A stretch of DNA of 6,927 nucleotides. It comes from Massilia sp. (GTDB lineage: Bacteria > Pseudomonadota > Gammaproteobacteria > Burkholderiales > Burkholderiaceae_D). The stretch lies in the NCBI GenBank assembly GCA_028291845.1, contig JAQGNM010000140.1, positions 1-6,927 of the forward strand, written 5' to 3'. The notes below the pieces were generated by a model, which had not been told where the DNA came from, searched no databases, and worked only from the letters and a program-made list of their open reading frames with translations. Below are positions 4,839 through 6,927 of this stretch, piece after piece. Positions within the stretch are counted from its first letter, which is position 1, and each line of letters starts with the position of its first letter. A program made the position numbers and the translations under genes.

Positions 4839-5162
4839 ATGTCCAGGCCAGGCTACCCGAGCGATATTTCGCGCGAGGATTTTGAACGCATCCGTGAATT
4901 GCTGGAAGCGGCGCGCCGCAAGACGCGCCCGCGCAAGCACGATTTATACGATGTGTTCTGCGCGATCCTGTATTTCCTCGAAACGGGTGTCGCCTGGCGC
5001 AGCATGCCGGCCGAGTTTCCGCCCTGGCGCAACGTGCACGAATATTTTACCCAGTGGACCCTGCAACGCGGCAACGAGCCAAGCCTGCTCGAGCGGGCGC
5101 TGCAGGAAGTGGGAAAACCGACGGCGGCAATTCAACTGCGGCGGCGTGGTGGCGAGGAATAA
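4839..5162 (+). CDS. IS5-family transposase N-terminal (DUF4096) fragment
   Basis: A 107-aa protein matching only the N-terminal DUF4096 part of IS5-family transposases: YPSDISREDFERIRELLEAA, then RPRKHDLYDVFCAILYFLETGVAWRSMPAEFPPWRNVHEYFTQW, in the usual order. After LLERALQEVG the sequence departs into a basic tail (QLRRRGGEE) and stops; full-length relatives run to about 250-270 aa and carry the DDE catalytic residues, all missing here. No catalytic remnant is visible in the other frames downstream and I found no terminal inverted repeats, so this is either an insertion-sequence remnant or a kept stand-alone DNA-binding domain. ATG 4839 is preferred over ATG 4833 because the GGGGG ribosome-binding site abuts 4833 directly but is six bases from 4839. 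Codon use resembles the neighbours, which suggests long residence. An in-frame G_GGA_AAA slippery heptamer lies at 5111-5117. Confidence 0.75.
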   Translation: MSRPGYPSDISREDFERIRELLEAARRKTRPRKHDLYDVFCAILYFLETGVAWRSMPAEFPPWRNVHEYFTQWTLQRGNEPSLLERALQEVGKPTAAIQLRRRGGEE

Positions 5163-5172
5163 ATCAGTACTT

Positions 5173-5180
5173 CCCTAGGG
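5173..5180. repeat. CCCTAGGG palindrome at the convergent junction
   Basis: An 8-bp perfect palindrome overlaps the reverse-strand TAG stop of the lipoprotein gene (5175-5177) and lies 10 bp after the TAA of the transposase fragment. No T-tract follows. It is too short to be called a terminator. Confidence 0.3.
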
Positions 5181-5633
5181 CGCCGGCTCCGGGATCGCGC
5201 CTTTCGGCTCCGCCGGCGGGGGCGCAGGGGCATCGGGCGCTTTTTCAAACACCAGCTTCTTGTCCGGTCCCACCCTGAAGGTGCCGATGCGCTGGCCCAG
5301 TTCCTGCGGCGTCGGTTCGGTCAGGCGGGTGCAGGTCGGCATTTCGATGCGCATCACCTGGGCGCCGACCCGCATCGAATACACGCCTTCGCCGGCGCCG
5401 TACACTTCCACCTCGACGCCGCTGGTGTTGACTGTCGTCATCGGAAACTGGCGCTGGCATTCGGGCAAATTCGACACCACCAGCTTCAAGGCCACCGCAT
5501 CGCTCCAGAAATAATCCTGTTCCGCGCGCAGCGAGATGGCGTGCTCGGACCCATCGGCCATGTAGCTGGCGGTTTCCTGCATGCAGCCGGCCAGCAGGAA
5601 AGGAACGATCAGGAGGAGGATGCTGCGCTTCAT
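5175..5633 (-). CDS. Small putative lipoprotein, function unknown
   Basis: A 152-aa envelope protein. Residues 1-16 are a lipoprotein signal peptide (MKRS, then a hydrophobic core) ending in the lipobox LLAGC with C17 as lipidated residue. Residue +2 is Met, not Asp, which under the Lol rule points to the outer membrane. The body is mostly beta-like with two further Cys (PECQRQF and PTCTRL) that could form a disulfide. The last 22 or so residues are a Pro/Ala-rich tail (APDAPAPPPAEPKG), probably disordered. I do not recognise the family. The start is backed by AGGAT shortly upstream on the - strand (within 5637-5642). It follows the antiporter gene by 43 nt on the same strand but has its own -10-like TATACT in the gap. 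It converges on the transposase fragment with 12 bp between stops. Confidence 0.8.
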   Translation of the reverse strand: MKRSILLLIVPFLLAGCMQETASYMADGSEHAISLRAEQDYFWSDAVALKLVVSNLPECQRQFPMTTVNTSGVEVEVYGAGEGVYSMRVGAQVMRIEMPTCTRLTEPTPQELGQRIGTFRVGPDKKLVFEKAPDAPAPPPAEPKGAIPEPAP

Positions 5634-5662
5634 GGTGATCCTGTGAAATTTTTCGATACCGC

Positions 5663-5668
5663 AGTATA
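5663..5668 (-). promoter_or_regulatory. Putative -10 box of the lipoprotein gene
   Basis: On the - strand this reads TATACT, 29 bp before the lipoprotein ATG and just after the antiporter stop. A good -35 is not visible at 16-18 bp, where the sequence is still antiporter coding DNA. The same TATACTG string occurs before folE, which supports it as a local promoter style but not proof. Confidence 0.35.
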
Positions 5669-5676
5669 AAGCGTCC

Positions 5677-6927
5677 CTAATCTATTTCTGCCACTTCCTT
5701 GCCGGCAGGCGCGGCCGGCCTCTTGCCGAACTTATCCATCAGCGGCTTGACGCTAATGCCGTGCACGACGATCGACAGGCCCACCACCACCACGGTGATC
5801 TGGATCAAGTCGCGTGACAAGGTGGTCGGCAAGCCGTGGTTCATCGCGTACATCAGGTAATACAGCGAGCCGATACCGCGCACGCCGAACCAGCCGATGA
5901 TCAATTTGATGCGCAGCGGCAGGCCGGTACCCGCCAGGCCCAGCATCACGCTGACGGGCCGCGCGATGACGAACACGAACAGCGCCGTGCCCCAGGTTCT
6001 CCAGTTCCAGCTCGACAAGGTCAACATGCCGCCCAGCAGCAGCACCAGGGTCAGCTCCGACAAGCGCTCCAGGTGTTCCTTGAACACCAGCGCTTCGGCA
6101 CTGACGGCCAGCGGCGTGGTCTCCTTGTCCGGCACCTCGTCGTTGGCCGGATCGGCTTTCGGGTCGTCCGGCACCAGCAAACCCTGGCGGTTTTTATGCG
6201 CGCCGGCCAGCACCAGCTCGGTGTGGCGCAGGGCGATGCCGGCGAAGAACACGGCAAGGAAGCCCCAGGCGTGGGCCAGCTCGCTGAGGGCGTACACCAC
6301 CGCGATCAGGCCCAGTCCGACCAGGTCGTCAAGCACCTCGTGCTTCGGATCCTTGTTGCGCAGCGCCCAGCCCAGTTTGCCCAGCGCGGCCCCACCCAGC
6401 AGGCCGATCATCACGGCGGCGGCGGTCGCCCACACCACGTCCGCCAGCAACCATTTCCAGCCCCACTGGCCGATATCGGTGTCGCCGGCGCCCAGCAGCG
6501 CCAGGCCCAGCATCACGAACGGAAAGCCGGAGCCGTCGTTCATGCCCGCCTCGGACGTCAAGGTAAACCGCAGGGTATCGTGATCGCCCGCATGGCGCAC
6601 TTGCACGTCGGTGGCCAGCACCGGGTCGGTCGGCGCCAGGATCGCCCCCAGCAGCACGCCGGCGCCGATAGGCAGCCCCAACACATAGTAGGAAAAGGCG
6701 GCGACGATGCCCACCGTGATCGACATCGACAGCCACGCCAGCCGGATCGACGGCGACCAGCGTTTAAAAATGAACGGCACCGGCATCTTGACGCCGGCCG
6801 AGAACAGGGAGATGAGTACGGCGATTTCCGTCAGCGTTTCCAGCACCTTGGAGTTACGCACGGGATCGAATAGAAACAGATTCAGCACCACCGGGCCCAG
6901 CACGACGCCGACCGCCAGATACACCAT
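5677..6927 (-). CDS. CPA1/NhaP-type cation:proton antiporter (5' end outside the window)
   Basis: An inner-membrane sodium (or potassium):proton exchanger of the Na_H_Exchanger family; 416 residues are visible. The Met at the right edge is followed at once by the transmembrane stretch VYLAVGVVLGP, which in relatives is inside the protein, so the true start is probably beyond 6927. Key motifs: LAPTDPVLATDVQV (98-110, D101), TSEAGMNDGSGFPFVMLGL (124-142) with the N130-D131 pair typical of electroneutral CPA1 exchangers, and GWFGVRGIGSLYYLMYAM (345-362) near the end. About ten hydrophobic segments can be traced. A charged linker with several Asp/Glu/Lys (about 244-272, containing PDDPKADPANDEVPDKETT) interrupts the membrane part and is followed by EHLERLSELTLVLLLGG. 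The C-terminal tail is short, with no TrkA-N or CBS domain visible. Likely role: pH and sodium homeostasis; ion preference cannot be read from sequence. The lipoprotein gene follows on the same strand. Confidence 0.9.
   Translation of the reverse strand: MVYLAVGVVLGPVVLNLFLFDPVRNSKVLETLTEIAVLISLFSAGVKMPVPFIFKRWSPSIRLAWLSMSITVGIVAAFSYYVLGLPIGAGVLLGAILAPTDPVLATDVQVRHAGDHDTLRFTLTSEAGMNDGSGFPFVMLGLALLGAGDTDIGQWGWKWLLADVVWATAAAVMIGLLGGAALGKLGWALRNKDPKHEVLDDLVGLGLIAVVYALSELAHAWGFLAVFFAGIALRHTELVLAGAHKNRQGLLVPDDPKADPANDEVPDKETTPLAVSAEALVFKEHLERLSELTLVLLLGGMLTLSSWNWRTWGTALFVFVIARPVSVMLGLAGTGLPLRIKLIIGWFGVRGIGSLYYLMYAMNHGLPTTLSRDLIQITVVVVGLSIVVHGISVKPLMDKFGKRPAAPAGKEVAEID

Noticed and set aside
5643..5650. 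Single ATTTCAC on the - strand before the lipoprotein gene, resembling the proposed regulator half-site
   Set aside because: Only one half-site, no second copy 11 bp away, and it overlaps the ribosome-binding region; likely chance.
5836..6873. Long + strand open frame (345 codons) opposite the antiporter gene
   Set aside because: It is a Gln/His/Arg-rich shadow of a GC-rich gene; the - strand product matches all CPA1 antiporter motifs.

Overview
The window is GC-rich bacterial DNA packed with genes whose third codon positions are strongly G/C. Protein style (NudC-type Nudix enzyme, OmpR-type two-component pair, LpqC-like esterase, DUF4096 transposase fragment) and gene texture suggest a betaproteobacterium, most likely Oxalobacteraceae (Massilia/Janthinobacterium/Duganella type). 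This placement is an inference from pattern and was not checked by any search.

Left part, + strand (1-3128). The 3' end of a NudC-like NAD(+) diphosphatase gene runs into an OmpR-family response regulator gene. That gene overlaps by 8 nt the gene of its membrane histidine kinase. About 70 nt later comes a secreted alpha/beta-hydrolase of the PHB-depolymerase/feruloyl-esterase type. The gap before the esterase holds a direct repeat (TTTCACC twice, 11 bp apart) just upstream of a -10-like hexamer. This is the layout expected for an OmpR/PhoB-type activator site, so the two-component system may control the esterase. The kinase has a normal phospho-acceptor His box but a strongly divergent ATP-lid region, and the regulator has no clear conventional start codon where its homology begins.

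Middle part (3123-4744). A conserved-hypothetical membrane protein gene on the - strand converges on the esterase. Two perfect hairpins with 8-nt loops lie at the junction. It is divergent from folE (GTP cyclohydrolase I, first step of tetrahydrofolate synthesis), and the 175-bp divergent spacer carries an 18-bp near-palindrome and a four-run G-quadruplex motif placed where the folE -35 box should be.

Right part (4745-6927). A small + strand gene encodes only the N-terminal DUF4096 domain of an IS5-family transposase; it has a hairpin over its ribosome-binding site and an in-frame G_GGA_AAA slippery heptamer. It is convergent with a small lipoprotein gene (- strand), which follows a CPA1/NhaP-type cation:proton antiporter gene (- strand) that runs off the right edge.

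I see no CRISPR array, RNA gene, complete mobile element or recognisable defence island. The most interesting signals are regulatory: the repeat before the esterase, the folE G-quadruplex, the unusual kinase domain and the regulator start.
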